NCBI RefSeq assembly: GCF_001510895.1
Contig: NZ_LPWA01000125.1
Coordinates: 1-50,355 of the forward strand
Source: Mesorhizobium loti
GTDB taxonomy: Bacteria; Pseudomonadota; Alphaproteobacteria; Rhizobiales; Rhizobiaceae
Direction of reading: 5' to 3'
Length of the DNA stretch: 50,355 nucleotides
The stretch's first letter is position 1. Every line of letters starts with the position of its first letter. Below the pieces are notes generated by a model. That model did no database searches. It had not been told where the DNA came from and saw only the letters and a list, made by a program, of their open reading frames with translations. Below are positions 27,856 to 36,975 of the stretch, piece by piece. The position numbers were made by a program, and so were the translations under genes.

Positions 27856-28095
27856 GCGGTCGCAGAGACCTCGCCGGCGCGCCGACCGCCGATTGGAAAT
27901 CGACATTTGCCGTGCCGGCCCCGCTCAGCAAAGCATGAGGCCGAAATTCATCACCTATTAGGCCCTGCTCCTGCGTTCGGTTTGAGCGCACACAATCCCA
28001 GTCGCGAAAATTTTACTGGCTATCGATCCGCCCTGGGAGCAATTCAGCCACAATCTTGAATTGCCGCTCGCCTTGCCTCGCACCCAATAAATTTG
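27856..28095. other. Intergenic region without recognisable gene
   Basis: 240 bases between the TPR regulator and the hydrolase. No ORF with plausible coding character, RNA gene or clear terminator seen; it is somewhat AT-richer near 27990-28095, where the hydrolase promoter should lie. Confidence 0.5.
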
Positions 28096-28899
28096 ATGCT
28101 CCCCTCCCTTCATGTTGCCGAAACCGGCGCTGGCTCGAAGACGATCGTCTTCCTGCACGGCTTCGGTGGCTGCCATTCGATATGGCGCGACGTGATTGCA
28201 GGCTTGGTGCCCGGTGTGAGGGCATTGGCTTACGACCTGCCTGGCCACGGAAACTCCCTGGAGCACCGCGAAGCGGGAGGCGCCAAGAAGGCGGCACGGG
28301 CCATCCTCGCGGATCTGGCCGCCCGCCGGCTGGGCAAGGTCCACCTCGTTGGTCATTCCATGGGCGGCGCGATCGCAACGTTGATGGCGCTCGCCGATCC
28401 CGGAAGGGTTGCCTCGCTGACCTTACTGGCGCCGGGCGGCTTCGGCCCGGAGATCAATGGGCCTCTGCTGCGCCGCTATGCCGCTGCGGCCAATAGAGAT
28501 GAAATCCGTGCCTGCCTTGTCGCCATGTCGGGGCCCGGAAGCCTGTCCCCTGAACATGTAGTGGAGGCGCTTTTGCGCATGCGCGAACGGCCGGCCCAGT
28601 TGCAGACCCTTGTCGATATGGCTGCGGCGATGACCAGGGATGGCCGGCAAGGTGTCATTCCGGGCGAACGGCTGGAGACCTTGAACATGCCGGTGATGGT
28701 GATTTGGGGAACGGACGATCCCGTCCTGCCTGTCGACCAGGCCGAAAGCCTGCCGCCGCATTTCCATCTGCACCACGTGTTTGAGGCGGGCCACATGCTG
28801 GCCGAGGAGGCGCCCGGTCTGATCGTAGAGGTCGTGCGCCGCAACACGCGGCGCCGCGGCAGGGGCCAGGGGCCGGCGTTGGGCGCCGCGGCCAGCTGA
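28096..28899 (+). CDS. Alpha/beta hydrolase
   Basis: 267 residues. Oxyanion-hole motif FLHGFGGCHSIW, nucleophile elbow VGHSMGGAIA, acid in WGTDDPVLPV and catalytic His in FEAGHMLAEEAP. It resembles the hydrolase domains of the acetoin-dehydrogenase-E2/MhpC group; the substrate is unknown. ATG 28096 is preceded directly by an in-frame TTG, and no strong ribosome-binding site is visible. Confidence 0.87.
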   Translation: MLPSLHVAETGAGSKTIVFLHGFGGCHSIWRDVIAGLVPGVRALAYDLPGHGNSLEHREAGGAKKAARAILADLAARRLGKVHLVGHSMGGAIATLMALADPGRVASLTLLAPGGFGPEINGPLLRRYAAAANRDEIRACLVAMSGPGSLSPEHVVEALLRMRERPAQLQTLVDMAAAMTRDGRQGVIPGERLETLNMPVMVIWGTDDPVLPVDQAESLPPHFHLHHVFEAGHMLAEEAPGLIVEVVRRNTRRRGRGQGPALGAAAS

Positions 28900-28970
28900 G
28901 CCCCCATCTCGCAGTGCATTTTGCCGGCGACTGTGTTAACTCGCTGTTTACCAACAGCGAGGCAGCCGCC

Positions 28971-29587
28971 ATGAAGGATGCAGGCGACAAAATCACCCCG
29001 ATCGAGCCATCGCGAAAGCTCGCGGATGCCATCCGCGACGTCAAGAACGCCTTCGCCGACCGCGACGATGTGGTGGTCGACATGCGCGAGGCGCACCGCA
29101 TGCGGCTCGAACTTCTGGCAGCCGAGCTCGCGCCCGTCTTTGCCGATGTGCCGGCCGACATCGACAATTTCGACTTCGCCGTCTCCTCCGGCCTGCAGCC
29201 GCGACTATGGATCGATGCCGTCAGCCACGTCGCCATGGGGCGGGATCGCCGCACCTTCCGCTTCCTCAAGGCACGCGCATCGGCCGCGTGGTGCTGGCCG
29301 AATCCGTCGACATGAAGCCCGTTTCGGACGCCGTGACACGATATGTGGCCGAGCGTGTCGTCGAGCGGCAGCGCATGATGGAAGGCGGAGTAGAGAGCGC
29401 TGTGCCTGGCCTGCATCGCGCCGATGTCCAGGAAGCGGAACCGCCCTTGCAATCCGCAGCGCGCCGCAACGGCTGGACGACCTTCTTCGCCGGCCTTGGC
29501 TTGATCGCCGCCGGCGCCCTGGTGGGGCTGGCGGTCTCGCTGGTGCTGTTCTGGGAACGCATCGCCCAGATGAAGATCAGCTTCTGA
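28971..29587 (+). CDS. Conserved hypothetical membrane-anchored protein (one frameshift)
   Basis: 205 residues after correction. The cytoplasmic part begins IEPSRKLADAIRDVKNAFAD and contains DFAVSSGLQPRLWIDAVSHV, RRTFRFLKGTRIGRVVLAES and DAVTRYVAERVVERQR; a single C-terminal membrane helix (FAGLGLIAAGALVGLAVSLV) precedes the stop. I know no function for it. The frame shifts near 29272, where aaggcacg should be aagggcacg. ATG 28971 is chosen over the upstream in-frame start because GCGAGG precedes it. The end overlaps the convergent phosphoesterase by 11 bases. Confidence 0.7.
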
Positions 29588-30515
29588 CGAGGAGCTCCCG
29601 AACCACGGGCATATCGGCGCCGAGCTCCACCACCTGAATATCCGACGGCGGCAAGGCCGGACCGGTCAGGCCACGCCGTGTCAGGCGGATGCTCCAATTG
29701 CCTTTTTCCCCGTCTATCTCGAACAGATTGTACTGAGCGGCCGGATGCTTTCCGCCCGGCGCCTGGCCGGCGGCGGCCACGCCGACCACCGGCACCTTGG
29801 CGCCGCGCGGACCGATGGTGAACAGCGACGGCAGGTGCGAGTGACCGTGCAGGACAAGCTCGGCGCCGTGCCGGCGAATGACCTTGTTGAAGCGCGCGAT
29901 GCCGAACAGCCGCTTATGCTGCGAAACCGCGCCGCGCACCGGCGGATGATGGATCATGATGGCGCGAAACAGTCCCTGTCTGGCAGTGGCGTCGAGGGTC
30001 CTGGCGAGCCGCTCCGCCTGGCCCTCCATGAAAAAGCCGTTGGCCATGAAGGGCGCCGTGGCCCGCGCCGTCGTGACGCCGATCAGCGCGACATCGCCGC
30101 GCACGCGCAGATAGGGAAAAGAATTGCGGTCGACCGGACTGTTGACGCCGTCGCCCGTCATCCACGGCGCCCAGGACCGGCAGACCTTGTCGAAGGCGCC
30201 CGGCACATAGGCGTCGTGGTTGCCTGGCACCACGGACACGTCGTTCGGGGGGCCGAGCGTCTCCAGCCAGTGCTTCGCCATCTCGATCTCGCCGTCGAGC
30301 GCCAGGTTGACGAGGTCGCCGGTGACGGCAAGGTGGTCGGGCGCATTGGCCTTGATATCGGCGACGATCGTGTCGATGACGGCATCATGCATATGCCGGC
30401 GGCGGTTCCGCTGCCAGTTGACGTAACCCAGCACGCGCTTGGAGGCGAGATCGCGATAGGTTACATCGGGCAGCGGCCCCAGATGGACATCGGAAATATG
30501 TGCGAGCCTGAGCAT
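29577..30515 (-). CDS. Metallophosphoesterase
   Basis: 312 residues of the calcineurin-like superfamily with every metal motif in order: ISDVHLG (D-x-H), VTGDLVN (GD), PGNHDAY (GNHD), a His in IMIHHPPV, and GHSHLPS (GHxH). It uses a two-metal site (Fe/Mn/Zn) to hydrolyse phosphoesters or phosphodiesters; the substrate may be a nucleotide or a lipid such as UDP-diacylglucosamine, but cannot be fixed. Start ATG 30515. Divergent from the NUDIX gene, with starts 68 bases apart. Confidence 0.92.
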   Translation of the reverse strand: MLRLAHISDVHLGPLPDVTYRDLASKRVLGYVNWQRNRRRHMHDAVIDTIVADIKANAPDHLAVTGDLVNLALDGEIEMAKHWLETLGPPNDVSVVPGNHDAYVPGAFDKVCRSWAPWMTGDGVNSPVDRNSFPYLRVRGDVALIGVTTARATAPFMANGFFMEGQAERLARTLDATARQGLFRAIMIHHPPVRGAVSQHKRLFGIARFNKVIRRHGAELVLHGHSHLPSLFTIGPRGAKVPVVGVAAAGQAPGGKHPAAQYNLFEIDGEKGNWSIRLTRRGLTGPALPPSDIQVVELGADMPVVRELLVRS

Positions 30516-30583
30516 AGCCCCTTCTTAAGCGACACGGTTCAGACTTTCCACTCACCCTTTGCTGTTCGCTTGGCGATTGCCGG

Positions 30584-31087
30584 ATGACCGGCTCGCGCGA
30601 TCCCGAAGAGGTGTTCCGCCAGACCGGCTGGGCGGGACTGCGGGCGAGGCTGTTCCATCTCTATTTCCTGCTGCGGCGCCCGATGACGCTTGGCGTGCGC
30701 GGCCTGATCTATGACCGCGCCTCCAACGCCGTCTTCCTCATCCGCCATACCTATGTTCCGGGCTGGCAATTGCCGGGTGGCGGCGTCGAGATAGGCGAGA
30801 CCCTTCTTGAGGCTCTGGCGCGCGAGCTGGCCGAGGAAGGCAACATCGCGCTGACCGCCCCGCCGGTGCTGAAATCGATGCATTTCAACCGCCGCTCCAG
30901 CCGCCGCGATCATGTTGGCCTCTATCTGGTTGAGGCCTTCAGCCAGGCGGCGCCAAAACTGCCCGATCATGAGATCGCCGAAGCGGCCTTTTTTCCGCTC
31001 GACCGGCTGCCGGAAGGCGCGACGCCGGCGACGCTGCGGCGGATTGCTGAAACTTTTGGAACGGAACTACCATCCCCCTACTGGTGA
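30584..31087 (+). CDS. NUDIX hydrolase
   Basis: 167 residues. The Nudix box reads GGGVEIGETLLEALARELAE followed by EGNI; it fits Gx5Ex7REUxEExGU except that the last Gly is Asn, as is common in this rhizobial subgroup. N-terminal strand MTLGVRGLIYDRASNAVFLI and PGWQLPGGG are typical. It would hydrolyse a nucleoside-diphosphate-linked compound; the substrate is not predictable. ATG 30584 is taken as start. AT-rich DNA follows. Confidence 0.9.
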   Translation: MTGSRDPEEVFRQTGWAGLRARLFHLYFLLRRPMTLGVRGLIYDRASNAVFLIRHTYVPGWQLPGGGVEIGETLLEALARELAEEGNIALTAPPVLKSMHFNRRSSRRDHVGLYLVEAFSQAAPKLPDHEIAEAAFFPLDRLPEGATPATLRRIAETFGTELPSPYW

Positions 31088-31159
31088 CCTGGTTACGGTA
31101 ATTTTTCTTGCGTTTGGAAATTACGACTCTATTCTTCCAAAAGCGCGGGGGGAAACGGA

Positions 31160-31641
31160 ATGTCCATAGACAAATGGGGCGGGTAAATATTTGGCGTTAC
31201 GTCGGAATTTACCTTTTCAAGACAATAGCATTATATCTCGCATGGATCGCTTTTGTGTATACGGTTCCATCCATGGAGAGAACCACGGCAACACCCGTGA
31301 ATATAGCTATAATATTCGCGTCCACATCTTTCTCTTACTGGTCGTTCATAAGACAGAACGGAAGGCTTTTCGAGCGAAGCGAGTACTGAAAGATAGTTAC
31401 ATTCTCGATAGGCGCATCGTTGCTGTTTTCAGTCGTTTGCTTGCTGTTTTCAGTGGCGGTAAGCGCCGCGCCGGCGAGCTTGGAAGATGTCCCCGCCGGA
31501 GCCTGGGTAATGGTTCTGGCAATACTTGCGCTCTTTGGTTTTTGCATCAACGCCATCGGCTTCAACAAACGGTTAGGGAAAAGGTTTTTGAAGGCCAATC
31601 GCGGCAGACGGGCTCAACTCGACGCCGAGCCCTTCCGGTAA
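31160..31641 (+). pseudogene. ABZJ_00895-like membrane protein, disrupted
   Basis: Two ORFs in one frame (31174-31389 and on to 31641) are separated by a single TGA at 31387-31389 where the family has a Trp-like position (RLFERSEY-stop-KIVTF). Read through, they form one small protein with about four membrane helices: GIYLFKTIALYLAWIAFV, VNIAIIFASTSFSYW, LLFSVVCLLFSVAVS and VMVLAILALFGFCINAIG, with FIRQNGRLFERSEY in the middle, the pattern of ABZJ_00895 family proteins. An ATG at 31160 with GGGGGGAAACGG upstream joins in if one G is restored in the run at 31176-31185. Base composition is clearly AT-richer than neighbours, which suggests transfer. Function unknown. Confidence 0.6.
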
Positions 31642-31665
31642 CCTGCTTGCAGCTCCGGTGGATTT

Positions 31666-32651
31666 TCAAGCCGCCTTCTTGAACCTGCCGCGATCATGCG
31701 CCGCCGCATAGTCGAGCTCCGGCCCCACCGGAACAATCCCCGTCGGATTGATCGATTTGTGGCTGCCGTAATAATGGGACTTGATGTGGTGCAGGTTGAC
31801 CGTGCTTGAGACACCGGGCACCTGGTAGAGGTCGCGCAGATAGTTCGACAGGTTGGGATAGTCGGCGATGCGGCGCAGATTGCATTTGAAGTGGCCGACA
31901 TAGACCGGATCGAAGCGTACCAGCGTGGTGAACAGCCGCCAGTCGGCCTCGGTGATGCGTTCGCCGACCAGATAGCGCTGCTTTGACAACCGCTCTTCCA
32001 CCGTGTCGAGCGCCGAGAACAATTCGCCGAACGCTTCCTCATTCGCTTCCTGCGTTGTGGCGAAGCCGGTGCGGTAGACGCCGTTGTTGATCGCGGGATA
32101 GACCAGCGCATTGATCTTATCGATCTCCGTCCGCAGCGCCGCCGGATAGAAGTCGAGGCTTGCATCGCCCCATTCGTCGAAGGCGGAATTGAGCATCCGG
32201 ATGATTTCGGAGGACTCGTTGTTGACGATGGTTTCCTGCTTTTTGTCCCACAGCACCGGCACGGACACGCGGCCGGAATAGGCGGGATCGGCCTTCGCGT
32301 AGATCTGGTGCAGGAAGTCGAGGCCGTAGAGCGTGTCGCCGGTGGCGCCGTCCTCCGCCTTGAAGGTCCAACCGTTCTCGCCCATGAAATGATGCACCAC
32401 CGAGACGGAGATGATGTCTTCCAGCTTCTTCAAGGCGCGGAAGATCAACGTCCGGTGCGCCCATGGGCAAGCGAGCGAGACGTAAAGGTGATAGCGGCCG
32501 GGCTCCGCCTTGAAACCGCGCTTTCGACCCTCCGCCGGCGCGCCGTCGCGCGTCACCCAGTCGCGCCATTGCGCTTCCGCCCGCACGAATCTGCCGCCGC
32601 TGTCGGCGCGACCGGCCGGTCCTGCCATCTGCCTTCAATCAGCAATCCCAT
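31666..32651 (-). CDS. Glutathionyl-hydroquinone reductase (YqjG/ECM4-type GST; one frameshift)
   Basis: 328 residues after correction. The family start MGLLIEGRWQDR is at 32651 behind GGGAGATTTCGC; the frame then shifts near 32608 (gtcgcgccgac lacks one base) into DSGGRFVRAEAQWRDWVT. The catalytic Cys is in SLACPWAHRTLIF (CPWA motif), and the C-terminal helical domain has YLVGERITEADWRLFTTLVRFD. These Xi-class GSTs reduce glutathionyl-hydroquinones with GSH in the cytosol. A start placed later, at MAGPAG, would lose the conserved N-terminus. Confidence 0.87.
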
Positions 32652-32944
32652 GCGAAATCTCCCTGCGGCTCCAACAAACATTTAGGCGTTTGGCTGGAAT
32701 GTCGAAGCCCTCGGGCGCTGAACAGTTCGTCAAACGACGAGCCAGATCGTCAAGCGGCGGACAGAAAGGTGAAAAGCGCCGATTGCAGCCGGGAAAAATT
32801 GATGCTAGCGGAGGCGCCCATGTTCGACTTTGCTTCGATCCGGTTCGACCGACGACGAAAGGGCGCCCGCGCTTGATGAAGCGCTGACTGGCGAACGCTG
32901 CCGCTTGCAGCAAACCTTTCCTCGCATACCGGAACGCAAAGACC

Positions 32945-33480
32945 ATGAGCCTTGCCGACGTGAAGTATCTGCCGGAAACCCCGGCGCACGATCCCGAAAT
33001 CGAAGCATCAACGAAGAAGCCTTCGGGCCAGGCCGTTTCGTGCTTGCCGCCTACAAGATCCGCGAATCCGGCGGACATGACCGCTCGATGTCCTTTGTCG
33101 CGGTCAAGGGCGGCACCGTGATCGCGTCCGTGCGCATGACGCGCGTGGCGGCAGGCGCCGGCCGCGCCATGATGCTCGGACCGCTCGCCGTGCGGCCTGC
33201 CTTCAAGAATCTCGGCATCGGCCGCCGGCTGGTTGCGATCGCGCTCGAGGCCGCGACCAAGGCCGGCGCGCCGGCGGTGATGCTGGTCGGCGACGAGCCC
33301 TATTATGGACCGCTCGGCTTCAAGCGCTTCCCGCGCGGACAGATCGCCATGCCGCGCCCGGTCGATCTCGACCGCTTGCTCCATCACGAAATCAAGCCTG
33401 GCGCGGTGGCCCGGTTCGTCGGCGAGGTCTGCCATGCGGACACGGCCCGGCTGCCCGAGCAACTCCCAGCAATGGCGTGA
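32945..33480 (+). CDS. GNAT family N-acetyltransferase (one frameshift)
   Basis: 178 residues after correction. From ATG 32945 the product reads SLADVKYLPETPAHDPEIEA, then the frame shifts near 33004 (gaagcatcaac should be gaagccatcaac) into INEEAFGPGRFVLAAYKIRE. The acetyl-CoA-binding motif A is LAVRPAFKNLGIGRRLVAIAL; then VMLVGDEPYYGPLGFKRFPRG is the usual YhbS-type end. The substrate is unknown. Without correction the ORF starts in an unrelated Arg-rich stretch from 32830. Confidence 0.84.
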
Positions 33481-33485
33481 CTCAC

Positions 33486-33561
33486 GGGTCAATCGACGAT
33501 GTCGATTGATCCCGGTCAATCGCCTGCGATTGATCCCGGTCAATCACACCGCGATTGACCC
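33486..33561. repeat. Triple palindrome array
   Basis: Three tandem units of 24-28 bp (33486-33513, 33514-33537, 33538-33561), each built as ggtcaatcg - short loop - cgattga(t/c)cc. The outermost arms (33486-33495 and 33552-33561) are also perfect reverse complements, so one long nested hairpin is possible. It fills most of the gap between the GNAT gene and the SDR gene. Confidence 0.8.
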
Positions 33562-33639
33562 GTCGATCGATCCCCGATGCCGGTTGCGCCTTGCGGGCGG
33601 GCTTCGTAGCATGACAAAAAATCCTGGGAGGACGCCTGC

Positions 33640-34401
33640 ATGAACCCGAATGGCCAGATCGCGATCGTCACCGGCGGCGGCTCAGGCCTGGGCGAAGCGA
33701 CGGCGCGCGCCCTTGCCGCCAAGGGCGCCAAGGTTGCCATACTCGATGTCGGCGTCGAGCGCGCGGCGAAGGTTGCCGCCGATATCGGCGGCATCGCCAT
33801 TCGGTGCGACGTCAGCAGCGGTGACAGCGGCACGGCCGCCATTGCCGAGGTGGCGAAGGAGCTTGGCGAGCCGCGCATTCTGGTCAATTGCGCCGGCATC
33901 GCCATCGGCGTGAAGACAGTCGGCAAGGATGGCCCGCACCCGCTCGACCAGTACCGCAAGGTGATCGAGATCAACCTGATCGGCACCTTCAACATGATCC
34001 GCCTCGTCGCCGACCGCGCCGCGAAGCTCGAGGCGCTCGCCGGCGGTGAGCGCGGCGTCATCGTCAACACGGCATCGGTCGCCGCCTATGACGGCCAGAT
34101 CGGCCAGGCCGCCTATTCGGCATCCAAGGGCGGCGTCGTCGGCATGACGCTGCCGGTGGCGCGCGACCTCGCGCGCTCCGGCATCCGCGTCTGCACCATC
34201 GCCCCCGGCATCTTCAAGACGCCGATGATGGCCGGAATGCCGCAGGAGGTGCAGGATTCGCTGGGCGCCTCGGTGCCCTTCCCGCCCCGCCTCGGCGAGC
34301 CCTCGGAATATGCCGCGCTCGCGCTGCATATCATCGAGAACCAGATGCTGAACGGCGAGACGATCCGCCTCGACGGCGCGATCCGCATGGCACCGAAATA
34401 G
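33640..34401 (+). CDS. SDR family NAD-dependent dehydrogenase (3-hydroxyacyl-CoA type)
   Basis: 253 residues. TGGGSGLG cofactor motif, Asp after strand 2 (ILDVG) for NAD, NCAG, catalytic Ser in VNTASVAAYDG, YSASK, and PGIFKTPMMAGMPQEVQDSL typical of type II 3-hydroxyacyl-CoA dehydrogenases (HSD17B10-like). The CaiB-type gene begins 6 bases downstream, supporting a role on acyl-CoA substrates. ATG 33640 follows GGGAGGACGCC. Confidence 0.88.
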   Translation: MNPNGQIAIVTGGGSGLGEATARALAAKGAKVAILDVGVERAAKVAADIGGIAIRCDVSSGDSGTAAIAEVAKELGEPRILVNCAGIAIGVKTVGKDGPHPLDQYRKVIEINLIGTFNMIRLVADRAAKLEALAGGERGVIVNTASVAAYDGQIGQAAYSASKGGVVGMTLPVARDLARSGIRVCTIAPGIFKTPMMAGMPQEVQDSLGASVPFPPRLGEPSEYAALALHIIENQMLNGETIRLDGAIRMAPK

Positions 34402-34407
34402 AAGGCA

Positions 34408-35589
34408 ATGACCACGCCGCAGACAGGCGCCGCCGCCGACAAGACAGGGCCGCTGGCCTGCCTGAAAGTGATTGAGATGGCGGGCCTCGGCCCGGTGCCG
34501 CTGGCCGCCCTGATGCTGTCGGAAATGGGCGCCGAGGTGCTGCGCATCGAGCGGGCGGACGCCAGAGAGCCGCCTCTGTCCTTGCCGGAAGCCTACGACC
34601 TCGACCGCCACGGCCGCTTCATCCTCAAGCTCGATCTGAAACGCCGGGATAGCCAGGAGCTTGTGCTGCGCCTTGCGGAAAAGGCCGACGTCCTCATCGA
34701 AGGCTTTCGTCCCGGCGTCATGGAGCGGCTGGGTCTCGGGCCTGATATCGTGCTCGAACGCAATCCGGCGCTGATCTACGGGCGCCTGACGGGTTTCGGC
34801 CAGGACGGACCGCTCTCGCGTCGCGCCGGCCATGACATCACCTATCTCGCTTATGCCGGGCTGTTGCACGCCATCGGCAGGCAAGGGGCGCCGCCCGTGC
34901 CGCCGCTCAACCTCGTCGCCGATCAGGGCGGCGGCGCCATGACGCTGATCGCCGGCGTGCTGGCCGCCCTCTTCCAGCGCTCGCGCACCGGCAAGGGCCA
35001 GGTGATCGACGCCGCGATGGTCGAGGGCGCATCGATGCTCGCGGCTCCGATCCACGCCTTCATGGCGGCAGACCTTTGGAGCGACCGACGCGGCGAGAAC
35101 CTGCTCGATTCAGGCGCCCCCTTCTACGACACTTACGAGACCGCAGACGGCCGGCACGTCGCCATTGGCTGCCTCGAGCCGCAGTTCTTCGCCGAGTTCG
35201 TCCGGCTGCTGCCGCTCGACCGGCGCTTTGTCCCCGGCCAATATGACAGAACATTGTGGCCCGAGATGCGCGCCGCCATCGCAGGCAGGATCAGAGAGAA
35301 GACGCGCCAAGAGTGGGCCGACCTCTTCGCCTCGACCGATGCCTGCGTCGCTCCGGTCCTGTCGCTGACCGAGGCCAAGGACCACTCTCACAATCGCGCA
35401 AGGCAGAGCTTCGTGAGATCCGGCGGGCTGGAGCGTCCGGCCCCGTCGCCGCGCTTCTCGGAAGCTCGCCAAACTCTTGCCACGGCGCCAACCGCTGCCG
35501 ATCGTCAGCCGGCAGCCGTGCTGGCGCGCTCCGGCATGAGCGAAAGTGAAATCGAAACCCTTGTCAGGTCCGGCCTGTTTGGCCAATAA
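34408..35589 (+). CDS. CaiB/BaiF family CoA transferase (alpha-methylacyl-CoA racemase-like)
   Basis: 393 residues. Family III CoA transferase signatures: LKVIEMAGLGPVPLAALMLSE, GAEVLRIER, DVLIEGFRPGVMERLGLG, GRLTGFGQDGPLSRRAGHD (Asp at the catalytic site), and GKGQVIDAAMVEGAS. The GHDITYLAYAGLLHAIG segment points to racemase-type members acting on 2-methylacyl-CoA. In an operon with the acyl-CoA-type SDR six bases upstream, probably branched-chain acyl-CoA breakdown. The HugZ-like gene starts 46 bases later. Confidence 0.88.
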   Translation: MTTPQTGAAADKTGPLACLKVIEMAGLGPVPLAALMLSEMGAEVLRIERADAREPPLSLPEAYDLDRHGRFILKLDLKRRDSQELVLRLAEKADVLIEGFRPGVMERLGLGPDIVLERNPALIYGRLTGFGQDGPLSRRAGHDITYLAYAGLLHAIGRQGAPPVPPLNLVADQGGGAMTLIAGVLAALFQRSRTGKGQVIDAAMVEGASMLAAPIHAFMAADLWSDRRGENLLDSGAPFYDTYETADGRHVAIGCLEPQFFAEFVRLLPLDRRFVPGQYDRTLWPEMRAAIAGRIREKTRQEWADLFASTDACVAPVLSLTEAKDHSHNRARQSFVRSGGLERPAPSPRFSEARQTLATAPTAADRQPAAVLARSGMSESEIETLVRSGLFGQ

Positions 35590-35635
35590 CCGGAGAGCAG
35601 AAATCAACTTATCTTGAAAGTGTTTCGACCAAAAG

Positions 35636-36406
35636 GTGAGCGCTTTGACCGAGACCAGGAAGGATGTCATCCGCGAGACCGATGCCGAGGCCGTCAGGCT
35701 GGCGAAGACGCTGATCCGCTCGGCCCGCTTCGGCGCGCTCGCGGTGATCGAGTCCGGTACCGGCGCGCCGTTGGCAAGCCGGGTCGGCGTGGCGACCGAC
35801 ATCGACGGGACGCCGCTGATCCTGGTCTCGATGCTGTCCGCGCATACCGGGGCGCTTCTCGCCGATCCGCGCTGCTCGCTGCTCGTCGGCGAGCCCGGCA
35901 AGGGCGATCCGCTGGCGCATCCACGCATCAGCTTGATATGCCGCGCGCTGCGGCTGGAGCATGGATCAGCCGACCACGCCCGCGCCGAACGGCGCTACCT
36001 CAATCGTAATCCGAAGGCAAAGCTCTATATCGGACTTGGCGACTTCTCGATATTCCGGCTCGAGCCTGAGCGCGCCAGCCTGAATGGCGGCTTCGGCAAG
36101 GCCTATCTTCTGAACCGCGCCGATCTGATCGCCGGCGGCCCGATCGTCGAGGAGCTCGCGGCCAGCGAGCAGTCGGCGCTGGACCACATGAACGCCGACC
36201 ATCGCGATGCGATTGGTATCTATGCGCACCATTTCGGCCGGGCCGAAGGCGACGGCTGGATCGTCACAGGTTTCGATGCCGACGGCATGGACCTGGCGTC
36301 TGCGGATGCCACCTGCAGGGTCTTCTTCCCCCAGCCTCTCGGCGCTGCCCGCGAGTTGCGGTCCGTGCTGGTCGAGATGGCAAAGGCCGGACGCGCCGCT
36401 GGCTAG
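35636..36406 (+). CDS. HugZ-type haem-associated protein (split-barrel + DUF2470)
   Basis: 256 residues. The N-terminal pyridoxamine-5'-phosphate-oxidase-like split barrel (AKTLIRSARFGALAVIES, GTPLILVSMLSAHTGALLADPRCSLLVGE) is followed by a DUF2470 domain (ALDHMNADHRDAIGIYAHHF). HugZ relatives degrade or bind haem and often help iron use; others are of unknown function. GTG 35636 is used, but TTG 35645, behind AAAAGGTGAG, is an equally good start. Confidence 0.84.
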   Translation: MSALTETRKDVIRETDAEAVRLAKTLIRSARFGALAVIESGTGAPLASRVGVATDIDGTPLILVSMLSAHTGALLADPRCSLLVGEPGKGDPLAHPRISLICRALRLEHGSADHARAERRYLNRNPKAKLYIGLGDFSIFRLEPERASLNGGFGKAYLLNRADLIAGGPIVEELAASEQSALDHMNADHRDAIGIYAHHFGRAEGDGWIVTGFDADGMDLASADATCRVFFPQPLGAARELRSVLVEMAKAGRAAG

Positions 36407-36580
36407 GCACAGTAGCGAAAGTTAATCGTCCCAGATCGAAAGCAACTCTTGAGATTTAGATAAAATGATCTACCCTTTGTTGCGGCGCTGATTCAGCGGC
36501 GCTTTCTGACCTGAACACCGTGGAATCAGCCACCATTTGCCCCCATGGCGGCTGGATGAGCCAGAAAACATGGGGCATCT

Positions 36581-36919
36581 ATGATCTCGAGCAAGCTAGT
36601 CGCCAATGCCGAATCGGCTGCCGCGTTTCTGACACTCATGGGCAACGAAAAGCGGCTGCTGATCGTCAGCTATCTGATCGAAGGCGAAATGTCGGTCGGT
36701 GCCATCGCCGAGAAGGTCCAGTTGAGCCAGTCCGCTCTGTCGCAGCATCTGGCCAAGCTGAGAGCGCTCGACATCGTCGAGACGCGCCGCGACCGCCAGA
36801 TGATCTATTATTCCTGTAAATCCGACGCAGCGCGGGAGCTGCTTCGCATGCTGGAAGGCATTTTCGGCGACGGCGACCTGTCCCAGATGGCCTACAGGAT
36901 GCGTCGCGCCGGGGCTTGA
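36581..36919 (+). CDS. ArsR family regulator, NolR-like
   Basis: 112 residues, a winged-helix ArsR/SmtB protein. The HTH is VGAIAEKVQLSQSALSQHLAKLRALDIVETRRD, and the wing ends QMIYYSC. AAAFLTLMGNEKRLLIVSYL and the recognition helix closely resemble S. meliloti NolR, a global regulator of nodulation and quorum-sensing genes. No metal-binding CxC site is seen. ATG 36581 is the first ATG with family similarity. The upstream 170 bases are AT-rich and contain agat...atct symmetry near 36454-36473, a possible autoregulatory site. Confidence 0.86.
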   Translation: MISSKLVANAESAAAFLTLMGNEKRLLIVSYLIEGEMSVGAIAEKVQLSQSALSQHLAKLRALDIVETRRDRQMIYYSCKSDAARELLRMLEGIFGDGDLSQMAYRMRRAGA

Positions 36920-36975
36920 CCCGCGCTCTCCAAAGCCCCTTACCTCGCTGACGATCGTTCGCCGGCGAGATTTGC

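Noticed and set aside
31387..31389. Selenocysteine read at the internal TGA of the ABZJ_00895-like gene
   Set aside because: No SECIS-like hairpin is seen directly after the TGA, and the position fits Trp in a membrane protein without redox function.
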